Origin: JAGNLA01 sp964639885 | Lineage (GTDB): Bacteria > Caldisericota > Caldisericia > JAAYUI01 | DNA: 46,418 bases | Reading direction: 5' to 3' | Assembly (NCBI GenBank): GCA_964639885.1 | Contig: CAZXEH010000017.1 | Location: forward strand, 1 to 46,418 | Shown: positions 8,603-17,381 of the stretch, piece by piece | How positions within the stretch are numbered: position 1 is the first letter of the stretch | Layout: each line of letters opens with the position of its first letter | Translations under genes and position numbers: made by a program | The notes under the pieces: model-generated | The model's database searches: none | What the model was told of the DNA's origin: nothing | Seen by the model: only the letters and a program-made list of their open reading frames with translations

Positions 8603-9202
8603 GGAAATCGGGTCGTCCGGTTCGGCATCCGGGTAAGTGTTCGGGGTGAGAAGCTGTTTGGGTGTCATGAAGATGATCTTCATGTCCAGCCCAAAGGTCA
8701 TGTGGGTTGCGTAAAAAACGTCATATTCGATCTTCTGTGGCCAGGTGAGGGCATTTCTGCCGTTGACCTGCGCCCAGCCGGTGATGCCTGGTTTGACCCA
8801 GAGGCGCTTTGATTGCTCTTCGTTGTAGCGCTTTGCTTGATAGATCATCGACGGCCTTGGACCAACGATACTCATGGTTCCACCGATAACGTTGAAGATT
8901 TGTGGCAATTCGTCGAGGAAGCTCCTCAGGTGCTTGCCAACCCTTGTGATTCTTGGGTCTTCTTTGGATGTCCAGATACCGGTTCCGATGTTTGCAGCAT
9001 TTTTGACCATCGTGCGGAACTTGATGCAGTTGAACGGTTTTCCGCCATGACCCATCCTCTGCTGGATGAAGAACACCGGAAACCCTGTGTCGATGGCGAT
9101 TGCAATGCCTATTACAAGCAGGAGGGGTGAGAGGATGATCAGTCCCAGAATACCCAGAACAAGGTCTTCAATGCGCTTCCAAAGCGGATCAATCTTGGTC
9201 AT
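8549..9202 (-). CDS. initiating phosphoglycosyl transferase (bacterial sugar transferase)
   Basis: A 217-residue monotopic phosphoglycosyl transferase that moves a sugar-1-phosphate from a UDP-sugar to undecaprenyl phosphate at the inner face of the membrane, starting glycan assembly. A single hydrophobic re-entrant helix spans about residues 12-38. Asp97-Glu98 in SFLDELPQIFNV is the catalytic pair, followed by GGTMSIVGPRP (108-117) and VKPGITGWAQVNGRN. The length matches the small PglC-like catalytic core. ATG 9202 follows GGAGCG and overlaps the upstream stop by 14 bases. The stop lies in the sequence duplicated around the assembly gap. The preferred sugar is probably the acetamido-dideoxy sugar made by the neighbouring genes. 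Confidence 0.93.
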   Translation of the reverse strand: MTKIDPLWKRIEDLVLGILGLIILSPLLLVIGIAIAIDTGFPVFFIQQRMGHGGKPFNCIKFRTMVKNAANIGTGIWTSKEDPRITRVGKHLRSFLDELPQIFNVIGGTMSIVGPRPSMIYQAKRYNEEQSKRLWVKPGITGWAQVNGRNALTWPQKIEYDVFYATHMTFGLDMKIIFMTPKQLLTPNTYPDAEPDDPISRLDGVANPDAMEDNKNA

Positions 9203-10292
9203 CGTCGCTCCTGACTTGCGCCCGGTAGATGGGGAAGAACTCGACAGCCATCGGGTCAAAGCTTTCGTGTCCGCAATTATGCTCGTATTCTGTCTTCAAT
9301 TCAATGAGAGTCTGGTACATCTGCGGGATATGGAGCCGGTCGTAGATGTAAAAATCGGCCGTTGCTTCCGAGAAATTCTGTTTGAACCTGAACGTTCCGT
9401 CTTCACCGTGCGCTCCACCGCCAAGCACGAAGCTGTGGCATCCCCTTCGCTTGCACTCGATAAGCATCTGGTAGAACAAGATGTTGTTGGGTCTGAGCTC
9501 CTGGTGTTCACGGTCGGTTGCCGAGAGATAGCTGTAACCGACACCGCCACCGTAGAGCACGATGATTGCTGCAATGAGCTTTTCACCAAAAAACGCCCCG
9601 AGAATGAAGCAAAAATCATCGGGCATGCCAATCATGTTTTCAAAGAAACTTGCAGGGAAGTAATACCTGTCCATGGCGTCGTGGTAGTCCATGGTCTGAT
9701 AGTAAAGCGGGGGGAATTGAAGGAAACCTTCAGGCCCTAGCTCCTTGACAGTGATTGGAACTCTTTCAGCCTGACGGAGTTTCTTTCTGCCTTCCTTGCT
9801 CATGTTGTTCAGAATGTCCTCTTCTGTTCCCCGCAGGTCGGCGGTGACCACACGGCCGATACGCCTGACGTTGTAGCCGGTGCCAAGTGTTGTGTTGGAA
9901 AGCAGTACCTGAACCCTGCCAAATTCTGTCACTATCCGCCTGTCCTGGCAGTACTGGCCAAAGTCTTTTGAGAACTGGGAGCATATGTCGTAAGGGATGT
10001 CCTCGGAAAAGTTGTGGAAGATTCCGCCGTATTCAGGGCTTGTTATGTCAAAGCACTGTCCAAGCTCCTCACTTATTCGCTTGCCAAAAGGAAGCTCGCT
10101 CAACGGCCTTACGATATACGGGTAAAAGATTATGTTTTCGCCGAATTCTGCATAAACGGCTTCAAAATTGTAAGGGTACGACTCCTCCCAGAGTTTGGCC
10201 AGCTCCGGCATTCCAAAACAATCGACGGCCGGAACCTTTTTTATAACCTCTTTCCAAGCTGAAAAGTCGGTGCTGCCCAGGCGTTTTATCAT
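9189..10292 (-). CDS. FemAB-like GNAT acyltransferase
   Basis: A 367-residue protein with the double GNAT layout of FemAB-related proteins. The second GNAT unit is clear: NMSKEGRKKLRQAER near residue 165, then FILGAFFGEKLIAAIIVLYGGGVGYSYLSATD and RPNNILFYQMLIECKRRG, ending with the family-typical FVLGGG and FRFKQNFS. Such proteins occur in exopolysaccharide and peptidoglycan loci, where they transfer aminoacyl or acyl groups. The start overlaps the upstream acetyltransferase stop by four bases and its stop overlaps the next start by 14. The acyl donor and acceptor cannot be named; modification of an amino sugar in this pathway is the simplest inference. Confidence 0.85.
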   Translation of the reverse strand: MIKRLGSTDFSAWKEVIKKVPAVDCFGMPELAKLWEESYPYNFEAVYAEFGENIIFYPYIVRPLSELPFGKRISEELGQCFDITSPEYGGIFHNFSEDIPYDICSQFSKDFGQYCQDRRIVTEFGRVQVLLSNTTLGTGYNVRRIGRVVTADLRGTEEDILNNMSKEGRKKLRQAERVPITVKELGPEGFLQFPPLYYQTMDYHDAMDRYYFPASFFENMIGMPDDFCFILGAFFGEKLIAAIIVLYGGGVGYSYLSATDREHQELRPNNILFYQMLIECKRRGCHSFVLGGGAHGEDGTFRFKQNFSEATADFYIYDRLHIPQMYQTLIELKTEYEHNCGHESFDPMAVEFFPIYRAQVRSDDDQD

Positions 10293-10810
10293 TCAAACTC
10301 GTCCCGAAGCAGCCCAAGAATGTACTGGTCAACGTGGACGCCGTTTTTGAGGTTGTGTCTGCGGAGGATGCCTTCATGTTTGAAACCGAGGCGTTCAAAG
10401 TATCTTTTTGATGGTTCGTTTGTGACAAGCACCTCAACCCAGATGCGATGGATGCCGAGGTCGTTGAAAGCGAACCTTATCAAGGCTCTTCCAGCGTCGG
10501 AAGCGTAACCGCCACCCTTGTATCTGGAATCGCCAATGAAAAGCCCGAACCCGCACTGCCTGTTGATCCAGTCAATGTCGTAGAGGCCAATATTTCCGAT
10601 GTAGTCGCCAGAATCGGCTTCGATTGCAAAACGCCTGTTCTTCTGGTCAGACCAGGTTTTCTCAAACCACGAGAGCTCCTGTCCGGCAGTCACCGGAAAA
10701 TGCCAACCGATGAGCATGTCTTGCAGTTCTTTGTCGTTTCGCCAGAGAACGAGCTTTGGAATGTCGTTTTTTTCAAGGCCTCGCACCAGCGTCTTGCTAC
10801 CTTTGATCAA
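10289..10810 (-). CDS. RimJ/RimL-type GNAT N-acetyltransferase (possible amino-sugar acetyltransferase)
   Basis: A 173-residue GNAT acetyltransferase. The acetyl-CoA binding region is GDSRYKGGGYASDAGRALI near residues 93-111, and the C-terminal NEPSKRYFERLGFKHEG is typical of RimJ/RimL and PseH-like enzymes. Translation should start at TTG 10810, preceded by GGAGG four bases away. It is the first gene of the operon and lies just behind a TTGACC-17-TAATTT promoter. Because a 4,6-dehydratase and a DegT aminotransferase follow, it may acetylate the 4-amino sugar nucleotide, the step done by PseH or PglD elsewhere. Ribosomal-protein acetylation is the alternative. Confidence 0.82.
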   Translation of the reverse strand: MIKGSKTLVRGLEKNDIPKLVLWRNDKELQDMLIGWHFPVTAGQELSWFEKTWSDQKNRRFAIEADSGDYIGNIGLYDIDWINRQCGFGLFIGDSRYKGGGYASDAGRALIRFAFNDLGIHRIWVEVLVTNEPSKRYFERLGFKHEGILRRHNLKNGVHVDQYILGLLRDEFE

Positions 10811-10827
10811 GATGCCTCCAACTTATT

Positions 10828-10856
10828 AAATTACAATTGTAGGCGTGTCAGGTCAA
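10828..10856 (-). promoter_or_regulatory. promoter of the glycan operon
   Basis: On the minus strand TTGACC (10856-10851) is followed after 17 bases by TAATTT (10833-10828). The predicted start near 10821 leaves a leader of about 11 bases that begins almost at the Shine-Dalgarno GGAGG. The same -10 hexamer occurs in the promoter at 23469-23497. Confidence 0.6.
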
Positions 10857-10954
10857 GGTTGCTTTTTCAGCCTGCGAAATTCTTGCAAACAACATGTCCG
10901 GCAATGTCCAAATGCCACCGGAGCGCCAACAATGCAGGGAAATGTATTCCAGGC

Positions 10955-10983
10955 TTTACTTTTCTGGCTAAAACGATTAAAAT
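10955..10983 (+). promoter_or_regulatory. promoter of the PQQ-repeat gene
   Basis: TTTACT (10955-10960) and TAAAAT (10978-10983) are separated by 17 bases, divergent from the glycan-operon promoter. This implies a leader of about 35 bases containing GAGGGGA before the ATG at 11025. The rest of the 214-base intergenic region shows no other feature I can support. Confidence 0.55.
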
Positions 10984-11024
10984 CCGGTCAAAACTCTACC
11001 AAAGAGGGGAAGACGCAACCAAAG

Positions 11025-14000
11025 ATGAAAAAGGTCATTTTCCCGATAATAGCCCTTGCGCTTGTTCTGGCGCAGGTGCCGTCACCGAGTCCTTCCAGGG
11101 CTCTGGAAAACTGGTGCCACTGGCCATCACTCCGAAAAAACCCTGAAGCCACAGGTTTTTGTTCTGCTGAATGCGGGCCCAAGGGTCGTGAACTGTCAAC
11201 CATCTGGCGATACGACTCTATCGGACAGATAACGACAACACCGATATTTTCAAACGGCAGGGTTTATTTTGGTGGTGAAGACTACAGGCTTCACTGCGTC
11301 GACTCTGAAAGCGGCCGGGAGATATGGAGTTTCCAGGCAAAGAAGGACATAACCTCCACACCGCTTTTTGTTGAGGACAGAATCTACTTTGGTTCCGATG
11401 ACCACTATTTCTACGCACTCGATGCAAACGGCAACAAGCTCTGGGATTTCAAATCCATAGACAAGTTCAAATCCTCACCGGCTTACTGGAACTCGAGGAT
11501 TATCGTCGGTGGAGTTGATGGCTGGATTTACTGCTTCAACGAACTCGACGGCCAGATAGCCTGGAAGTTTGAAACACAGGCTCCTGTTTCAGGGTCGGCA
11601 TGTATCTACCAGGACATCGTCTACTGCGGTTCCGAGGATAAAAACCTGTACGCACTCGACGGCTACTCCGGCAGATTGCTGTGGAAGTTCAAAACACTCA
11701 AAGCCATCGACACAATTCCGGCATGTTTCCAGGAGAGGCTTTATCTCGGCTCCGACACCATGTACTGCCTTGAACCCAAGACAGGCAAGAAATACTGGTC
11801 TGCAAACGTAAAAGGTGAAGGTACCACTTCGGCTGCAGTCATAGGCACAACCGTCGTTTTCGGCACAACGGACAGAAGACTTTACTGCCTTCGGACAACC
11901 GACGCAAAGAAAGTCTGGGAGTACGAAACAGATGGTGGTTGCATCACTCCTTCAATCTGCGGCGAGAGGGTGTACGCTCCTACAAATGACGGTACACTCT
12001 ACATGCTTGATCTCACAACCGCAAACGTCATATGGACATTCAAGGCTCCAAGCGGCATCAACGTGCCGGTGGCAATCGCCGACAAGAGGGTTTTTGTTGG
12101 CTGTTCCGACAACACGGTCTACTGCTTCGGCGACGTGCTCGATGAAAACTGCGTCGATACAAAAGAAGGCGCCGTTGATTTCGGAAGCATCAATCTTGGA
12201 GAAACCGCCAAGGCCTTCCTGACAATCAGAAACTGCGGGCTTACCGAACAGAAAGTGAAGATACGCCCGTCAGAGAGATGGTTCGATGTCTCCATCGACG
12301 AAACAAAGCTGAAAGCAGCAAAAGACACGGTTATTGAAGTTTACACCATTCCTGGCCAAATCACCACGCCTGGCACCAGAAGAGGAAAGCTGATTCTGGA
12401 TTTTGACAGTGGTAGCTCGGTGGTAACGGTTAGAGCCTACGTGAAGCCTGAACACGACTTCCCCACATGCGACCATTCTTCATACAGGTATGGCGGAAGC
12501 AGGCAGGGATTTGCAGGTGAAGACTGCGGGCCGGCCGAACCAAAACTGAAGGTGGCATGGAACAAGACAACACAGGGGCCAATCAGCTCGGTTCCCTGTG
12601 TCGTCGGTAGCAAGATGTATTTTGGCTCCTGGGACAACAAGGTTTATTGTCTCGACACTTCATCTGGCAAGGAAATCTGGCAGTTTGACGCAACCGGTGA
12701 CGTGGATTCGACCCCGACCTATTTCGAGTCCAGGATTTACTTTGGCGGGTGGGACGGCAGATTCTTCTGTCTTGACGCTGAAACCGGAACAAAAAAATGG
12801 GTTTATGACGCAAGGAACGCAGTAATAGGTTCGGCAGTGGTCGAAAGCGGCAAGGTTTACTTTGGCACAGAGAACGGAACAGCCCTCTGTCTGGATGCCG
12901 TTGACGGATCGCTCATCTGGCAGAAATACGTCAGCAAGTCATTCCCGACAACCCCGATGTTTGATTCAGGCAAGCTCTATTACAGTTCAAAAGACGGCTA
13001 TGTCTACGCTTTGGACATTCTGACCGGCGGAACGATATGGTCGTTCAAAACAGGCGATGAAATCCTTGCAACGCCTATGGGCTGGGAGAACAGGATTTTC
13101 TTTGGCTCAACCGACAAACGCTTCTATTGTCTCACTCAGGACAGAGGCTTGAGGGAGTGGGATTATGAGACAGACGCAAAGCTGGCTGGATCGCCTGCTC
13201 TTTGGAAAGACAAAGTCTATTTCATCTCAAAGATAGGCAAGGTCTACTGTCTTGACAGGAAAGGCCTTGAAGTCTGGGTTGTTGACATCAAATCACCGTG
13301 CTCGTCAGCGCCGACGATTGCCGACGGAGTAATCTACATCTGCACGGAAGACGGAATCCTGTGGAGCCTGAAGGCTGACACCGGCGAAGTGATCTGGAAC
13401 CAGAAAACCAGCAGCAAATTCTCGGTTTCGCCTGTGGTTGCAAACTCTCTTGTATTCTGCGGCGGTTTTGACAACAACATGTACTGCTTCACAGCCGCAA
13501 TAGACTGCCTTGATGTTTCACCTCCAATGCTCGACTTCTACAGCGTTGACAGGTGGTCAAAGGATCAGAGGGTTCTGCAGCTCAAAAACTGCGGTGAAAA
13601 TGATCTCGACCTCACAATCACCTCCGAAGCAAAGTGGTTCAAGCTCACGCCCAACAGGTTCCTGCTTCCGCCACACCAGAAACTCAGGCTGGTGGTTGAT
13701 CTGGTTTCAAGCCAGATTGTTGAGCAGGGGTCGTCGCTTCATGGCATCATAAGCATCGACTACACAAAGGCGAAGGTTGAAGTACCTGTCAGGTGCTTCA
13801 TCAAAACAGACAGGATCAAATCCAAGTGCGAGTGGACGAGTTTTGGCGGGAACCCTGAAAGAACCTCGGAAACCGAGGATGGGTGCGGGCCAAAAGCTGG
13901 CGCACTAAAAACCTTGTGGGAGTTCAAAACCAGATTCCCAATCTGCTCTGCATCCGCTTCGTCAAACGGCAAGCTCTATTTCGGTTCATACAACGGCAGC

Positions 14001-14855
14001 CTCTATTGCGTTGATGCCTTTACCGGGTCAAGGGTGTGGGAATATTCGACAAAGGGTTACATCTTCTCGACACCGTGCATTGCTTTTGGCAAGGTCTATT
14101 TTGGCTCAGGTGATCGGATACTGAGATGCCTCGACTCCGAAACGGGTGAAGAGCTTTGGACTTACCGAACTTTTGGAAAGGTCGATTCAAGCCCTCTGGC
14201 CACCGACGGCAAACTGTTCTTTGGTTCAGATGACGGCGTACTCTACTGTGTTGACGCTTACACGGGAAAATCCAAATGGATGTACCACGTCACAAGGCCG
14301 ATCAAGAGCACGCCGGCAGTTTCCGGCAACAGGATGGTTTTCAGCTCAAACAACGGCTACCTCTACTGCCTTGACACCGGCACCGGCAAGGAGCTTTGGA
14401 AGATCAGGGCCGGCGGAAATTACTCATCACCTTGCATCAAGGGAAACCGTGTGTTTGTGGGCGCCCGTGACAATGACATCTATGCGATAAACCTCGAAAC
14501 AGGCAAAATCTTGTGGCACCAACAGACCGTTTCAAGCTACAGCTCACCGGCAATGATGGGCAACCGTGTCGTGATTGGCTCTGACAACGGAAACCTTTAT
14601 TGCATCAACGTTGAGACAGGCAAGACCGCCTGGACAGCAAAACTGACCGGAATACTTTCCTCGCCTGCCGTTTGCGGCAACAGGGTTTACATCGCATCTT
14701 CTGACGGCACCTTTTTCACCGTCGATGAATCAGGAGTAGTGAAGGACAAAGTCATGTTCTCGGCCTCGATCTTTGGCTCGCCCTCGATTGCCGACGGCCA
14801 CGTCTACATCGGTGCTTTCTCCGGCAGGATGTACTGCCTTGGCAATCAAGAGTGA
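11025..14855 (+). CDS. secreted triple PQQ beta-propeller protein with ASH-like domains
   Basis: A 1276-residue exported protein. Residues 1-26 are a signal peptide (MKKVIFPIIALALVLAQ, then SPSPSRA). Three modules follow. Each opens with a Cys header (Cys31, Cys482, Cys935) and a CGP motif, then a run of PQQ-type blades of the form YFGS-D-x-YCLD-TG-x-W. I count eight blades in the first module, from about residue 45 to 365. Modules one and two end in an ASH/HYDIN-like Ig domain (VDFGSINLGETAKAFLTIRN); the third ends after its propeller. PQQ-like blades here need not bind PQQ; protein scaffolding as in BamB is as likely. ATG 11025 is chosen for the signal peptide; 60 in-frame codons upstream overlap the promoter. 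Confidence 0.88.
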   Translation: MKKVIFPIIALALVLAQVPSPSPSRALENWCHWPSLRKNPEATGFCSAECGPKGRELSTIWRYDSIGQITTTPIFSNGRVYFGGEDYRLHCVDSESGREIWSFQAKKDITSTPLFVEDRIYFGSDDHYFYALDANGNKLWDFKSIDKFKSSPAYWNSRIIVGGVDGWIYCFNELDGQIAWKFETQAPVSGSACIYQDIVYCGSEDKNLYALDGYSGRLLWKFKTLKAIDTIPACFQERLYLGSDTMYCLEPKTGKKYWSANVKGEGTTSAAVIGTTVVFGTTDRRLYCLRTTDAKKVWEYETDGGCITPSICGERVYAPTNDGTLYMLDLTTANVIWTFKAPSGINVPVAIADKRVFVGCSDNTVYCFGDVLDENCVDTKEGAVDFGSINLGETAKAFLTIRNCGLTEQKVKIRPSERWFDVSIDETKLKAAKDTVIEVYTIPGQITTPGTRRGKLILDFDSGSSVVTVRAYVKPEHDFPTCDHSSYRYGGSRQGFAGEDCGPAEPKLKVAWNKTTQGPISSVPCVVGSKMYFGSWDNKVYCLDTSSGKEIWQFDATGDVDSTPTYFESRIYFGGWDGRFFCLDAETGTKKWVYDARNAVIGSAVVESGKVYFGTENGTALCLDAVDGSLIWQKYVSKSFPTTPMFDSGKLYYSSKDGYVYALDILTGGTIWSFKTGDEILATPMGWENRIFFGSTDKRFYCLTQDRGLREWDYETDAKLAGSPALWKDKVYFISKIGKVYCLDRKGLEVWVVDIKSPCSSAPTIADGVIYICTEDGILWSLKADTGEVIWNQKTSSKFSVSPVVANSLVFCGGFDNNMYCFTAAIDCLDVSPPMLDFYSVDRWSKDQRVLQLKNCGENDLDLTITSEAKWFKLTPNRFLLPPHQKLRLVVDLVSSQIVEQGSSLHGIISIDYTKAKVEVPVRCFIKTDRIKSKCEWTSFGGNPERTSETEDGCGPKAGALKTLWEFKTRFPICSASASSNGKLYFGSYNGSLYCVDAFTGSRVWEYSTKGYIFSTPCIAFGKVYFGSGDRILRCLDSETGEELWTYRTFGKVDSSPLATDGKLFFGSDDGVLYCVDAYTGKSKWMYHVTRPIKSTPAVSGNRMVFSSNNGYLYCLDTGTGKELWKIRAGGNYSSPCIKGNRVFVGARDNDIYAINLETGKILWHQQTVSSYSSPAMMGNRVVIGSDNGNLYCINVETGKTAWTAKLTGILSSPAVCGNRVYIASSDGTFFTVDESGVVKDKVMFSASIFGSPSIADGHVYIGAFSGRMYCLGNQE

Positions 14856-15244
14856 AAGGACGACTTCATCACATTGAAATTTATGTAGCCGACCTGAAGA
14901 AATCTCTTGATTTCTGGGGTTGGCTGCTTTCTGAACTCGAATACAAACCATTCCAATTCTGGGATGGTGGTCAGAGCTTTATTCTTTACGATACTTACAT
15001 TGTTTTTGTTCAGGCAGAAAAACGTTTTCTCGATATTCCGTATCACAGATGCAGACCCGGCCTGAATCATCTTGCTTTTCAAGCCGACAGCCGCGAGTTT
15101 GTGGATGAGATCACTGTAAAGCTTAAAGATCGTGGCGTCACAATCCTTTATGAGGACAGACACCCATTTGCCGGAGGGAAAGACTGCTATGGAGTTTATT
15201 TCGAAGACCCTGACAGAATGAAGGTTGAGATTACAACTGACTGA
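14852..15244 (+). CDS. VOC-family (glyoxalase/bleomycin resistance fold) protein
   Basis: A 130-residue protein with the paired beta-alpha-beta-beta-beta units of the vicinal oxygen chelate fold. The first unit begins LHHIEIYVADLKKSLDFW and the second RPGLNHLAFQADSREFVDEI. His6/His7, His72 in the NHLAF strand and a C-terminal Glu in MKVEI are candidate metal ligands, as in glyoxalase I and related dioxygenases. It starts at GTG 14852, overlapping the previous stop as GTGA, so it is translated from the PQQ-protein transcript. It ends two bases before the convergent cinA end. The substrate is unknown, since the family covers isomerases, dioxygenases and resistance proteins. Confidence 0.85.
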   Translation: MKGRLHHIEIYVADLKKSLDFWGWLLSELEYKPFQFWDGGQSFILYDTYIVFVQAEKRFLDIPYHRCRPGLNHLAFQADSREFVDEITVKLKDRGVTILYEDRHPFAGGKDCYGVYFEDPDRMKVEITTD

Positions 15245-15245
15245 T

Positions 15246-16496
15246 TCAGGACAGCAGAAGTTTCGTCAGCGCAAACATAAGTGTTCTGTGCCTGACATCA
15301 TCCCTTGTGCCTGAAAAAACCTCTCTGAAGACTTCGGTTTTCCTTGGTGTGGCAAGTCCGATGTAAACCAGACCGACCGGTTTTTCATGGGTTGCGCCAC
15401 CTGGCCCGGCGATGCCGGTTGTCGAAATCGCAACTGATGACCCGAAAACCTTCCTTGCGCCTTCAGCCATTTCCAAAGCAACCTGCTGTGAAACCGCTCC
15501 AAATGTGGCAAGAGACTCCTCCGAAACACCAAGAATCCTCATCTTTGCTTCGTTGGAGTATGTCACTGCTCCCCCAAGAAAGTATTCCGAGGAACCGGCC
15601 ACATCTGTCAGTGATTTGGCGATCAATCCTCCTGTGCAGGATTCAGCTGTTGAAATCGTCCAGCCGTTGGCCTTGAGGATTTTGCCAGCCTCAATTTCAA
15701 TTGTTTCATCGAACAGATGCTTGCCTATCCTGTCTTGCATCAGTTCAATTGCTGGCTTTGACAGGTTTTCAAACTCACCTGCATTGCCCGTCCTCGCCCA
15801 AAGCCTGAGCCTGATGTCTCCGGGTGAGGCATAAGGGGCCAGGAATGGGGGTTCTTTGGCTGTCATAAGGTCGGCGAGTTTTTGCGCGGTTTCTGACTCG
15901 GTCAGCCCGAAAACATGGAAATCTCTGGAAAATGTTTTTGAAGTGGAGGCAATTTTGGGCAGAACGTGATTTTCCCACATGGGGATAAGCTCTCTTGGTG
16001 GGCCTGGCAACATGATGTAGATTTTTTCATTATCTTTGATGAAAAACCCAGGAGCCGTGCCGAAGGAATTTGGCAAAACTTCAGCTCCTTCAGGCACTTG
16101 AGCCTGGTTGTAGTTGATTTCAGGAGTTGTCATCCCTCTGGAAGCGAAAATGGCATCTATTGTGGCGATCACATTGTGATCCAGAGGGAACCCCAACCCT
16201 AAATACTGAGCAACAGCCTGCTTCGTCAAATCATCCTGGGTTGGCCCCAAACCTCCAACCGTGATGATAATATCAGCCATGCTTGTTGCCAGCCCCAACG
16301 CTTTTGTTATCTCGTCGGTTGAATCGCCTACGGTTTCCGAGATGGCCATATCAATGCCGGAATCAATGAGTGACTTTGAGAGATAGACGGCGTTTGTGTT
16401 AGCTACTTCGCCCCTGAGCACCTCTTCACCAACAGCAACAATAGCCGCTTTCATGGGAGTGGTGATGGCAGGATTGCAGTCTGGAGTCAATGCCAT
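15246..16496 (-). CDS. cinA: CinA-family protein (MoaB-like domain plus nicotinamide-nucleotide amidase)
   Basis: A two-domain CinA protein of about 416 residues. The N-terminal molybdopterin-binding-like domain carries VGEEVLRGEVANTNAVYLS, IIITVGGLGPTQDDLT and MLPGPPRELIPM. The C-terminal domain has the NMN-deamidase signatures STAESCTGGLIAKSLTDVAGSS, AVTYSNEAK and TTGIAGPGG. Members deamidate nicotinamide mononucleotide or hydrolyse ADP-ribose in NAD recycling. The start is uncertain: TTG 16511 overlaps the upstream stop, ATG 16496 has a weak GAGATAGG, and ATG 16454 begins the conserved sequence. I chose 16496. It is the second gene of a two-gene minus-strand unit. It runs convergently into the VOC gene with one base between stops and no terminator. 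Confidence 0.92.
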   Translation of the reverse strand: MALTPDCNPAITTPMKAAIVAVGEEVLRGEVANTNAVYLSKSLIDSGIDMAISETVGDSTDEITKALGLATSMADIIITVGGLGPTQDDLTKQAVAQYLGLGFPLDHNVIATIDAIFASRGMTTPEINYNQAQVPEGAEVLPNSFGTAPGFFIKDNEKIYIMLPGPPRELIPMWENHVLPKIASTSKTFSRDFHVFGLTESETAQKLADLMTAKEPPFLAPYASPGDIRLRLWARTGNAGEFENLSKPAIELMQDRIGKHLFDETIEIEAGKILKANGWTISTAESCTGGLIAKSLTDVAGSSEYFLGGAVTYSNEAKMRILGVSEESLATFGAVSQQVALEMAEGARKVFGSSVAISTTGIAGPGGATHEKPVGLVYIGLATPRKTEVFREVFSGTRDDVRHRTLMFALTKLLLS

Positions 16497-16507
16497 GCCT
16501 ATCTCAA

Positions 16508-17299
16508 TCAATCCTGGATTGTGACCCTGTACTCTTCTGTGATCTGGTCAAAATCAGCTTTCCAGACGCCGTCATCCATGATGAACGGCAGTTTGAAGCT
16601 GACACCTTCGGTAAGTTTTTTTTCTTTCGATTTGGGTTGACTTATAGTTACAAGCGAATAACCATCACCATTCTCGTCAGCAAAAGACTGCTTGAGTTCG
16701 ATGGCAAACCCTTCCTCTTCAGGTGTCTTGCCAGAAACCGTCATGACAGTCATCTGGGTGAACTGCTCCATTGTTGTTGATGAGGTGATCCTGCTGCTTG
16801 TCATGTTCCACATGGACTTGACATCACTACTCATCATGGACGAGAAATACGTCTGGCTTGCGGACATAAGGTCAAAATCCCTGAAGAATCCCTTATTTGA
16901 AGGATCTTCATTCTCTATCAATTCAGAATCAATCTTCCACTGGTTGTCTTCGAGCGCAAGCCTCATTCTGAATGCTCCTCCGTCTTTGCCGGCAATGGTG
17001 GCTTTCCCAAATACAACAGCCTTTTTTCCGCTTATCTGCTCATCGGTGTACTCAAGCTTGAGATTTGACCTCAGCTCTTCGAGGTTGTGTCCTTTTTCGT
17101 CCGAGCCAAACATGCTTTTGAAGTTATCTGGATTGAACTTGGCCTTGAGTCTTGCATCCAAAAGGCTGTAGGCATCGGCGAATTCAAATCTGAAGAGTTT
17201 GTCGTGGTAGTCTTCCACAACCTGGGTCGGCGACCGGTCGTATTTCGCACCGCAGCCAAAGGCAAGAAGAACGGCAAGAAGAATGGCTATTTTTCTCAT
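16508..17299 (-). CDS. lipoprotein with NTF2/DUF4878-like repeats
   Basis: A 263-residue predicted lipoprotein with lipobox LAFGC (Cys16). Two similar alpha-beta units follow. The first, from about residue 20 (SPTQVVEDYHDKLFRFEFADAYSLL) to 130, has the helix-helix-sheet look of NTF2-like DUF4878 lipoproteins. The second starts near 145 (SASQTYFSSMMSSDVKSMWNM) and ends in EEYRVTIQD. No catalytic residues are apparent, so ligand binding or envelope structure is inferred. ATG 17299 is chosen because it starts the signal peptide. A TTGAAA-16-TATCCT promoter ends only eight bases before it and no Shine-Dalgarno is visible, which suggests a leaderless mRNA. Confidence 0.75.
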   Translation of the reverse strand: MRKIAILLAVLLAFGCGAKYDRSPTQVVEDYHDKLFRFEFADAYSLLDARLKAKFNPDNFKSMFGSDEKGHNLEELRSNLKLEYTDEQISGKKAVVFGKATIAGKDGGAFRMRLALEDNQWKIDSELIENEDPSNKGFFRDFDLMSASQTYFSSMMSSDVKSMWNMTSSRITSSTTMEQFTQMTVMTVSGKTPEEEGFAIELKQSFADENGDGYSLVTISQPKSKEKKLTEGVSFKLPFIMDDGVWKADFDQITEEYRVTIQD

Positions 17300-17307
17300 A
17301 TACCAAC

Positions 17308-17335
17308 AGGATATCCAGTTGCCGTTCTCTTTCAA
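17308..17335 (-). promoter_or_regulatory. promoter giving a probable leaderless mRNA
   Basis: On the minus strand TTGAAA (17335-17330) and TATCCT (17313-17308) are 16 bases apart. The -10 box ends eight bases before ATG 17299, so transcription should begin at or next to the start codon. Confidence 0.5.
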
Positions 17336-17358
17336 TATCGGCAAGTTTTGGGTACAAT
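17330..17358 (+). promoter_or_regulatory. promoter of the NIF3-like gene
   Basis: A good TACAAT -10 box (17353-17358) is preceded at 17 bases by a poor TTTCAA -35 (17330-17335), the reverse complement of the divergent gene's -35 box. AAGGAGG at 17365-17371 then precedes ATG 17382, so the leader is about 17 bases. Confidence 0.45.
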
Positions 17359-17381
17359 TTCACCAAGGAGGTTTGAAATCG

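Noticed and set aside
8380..8812. Reading frames spanning the N run
   Set aside because: They are artefacts of unknown bases and the duplicated 55-mer.
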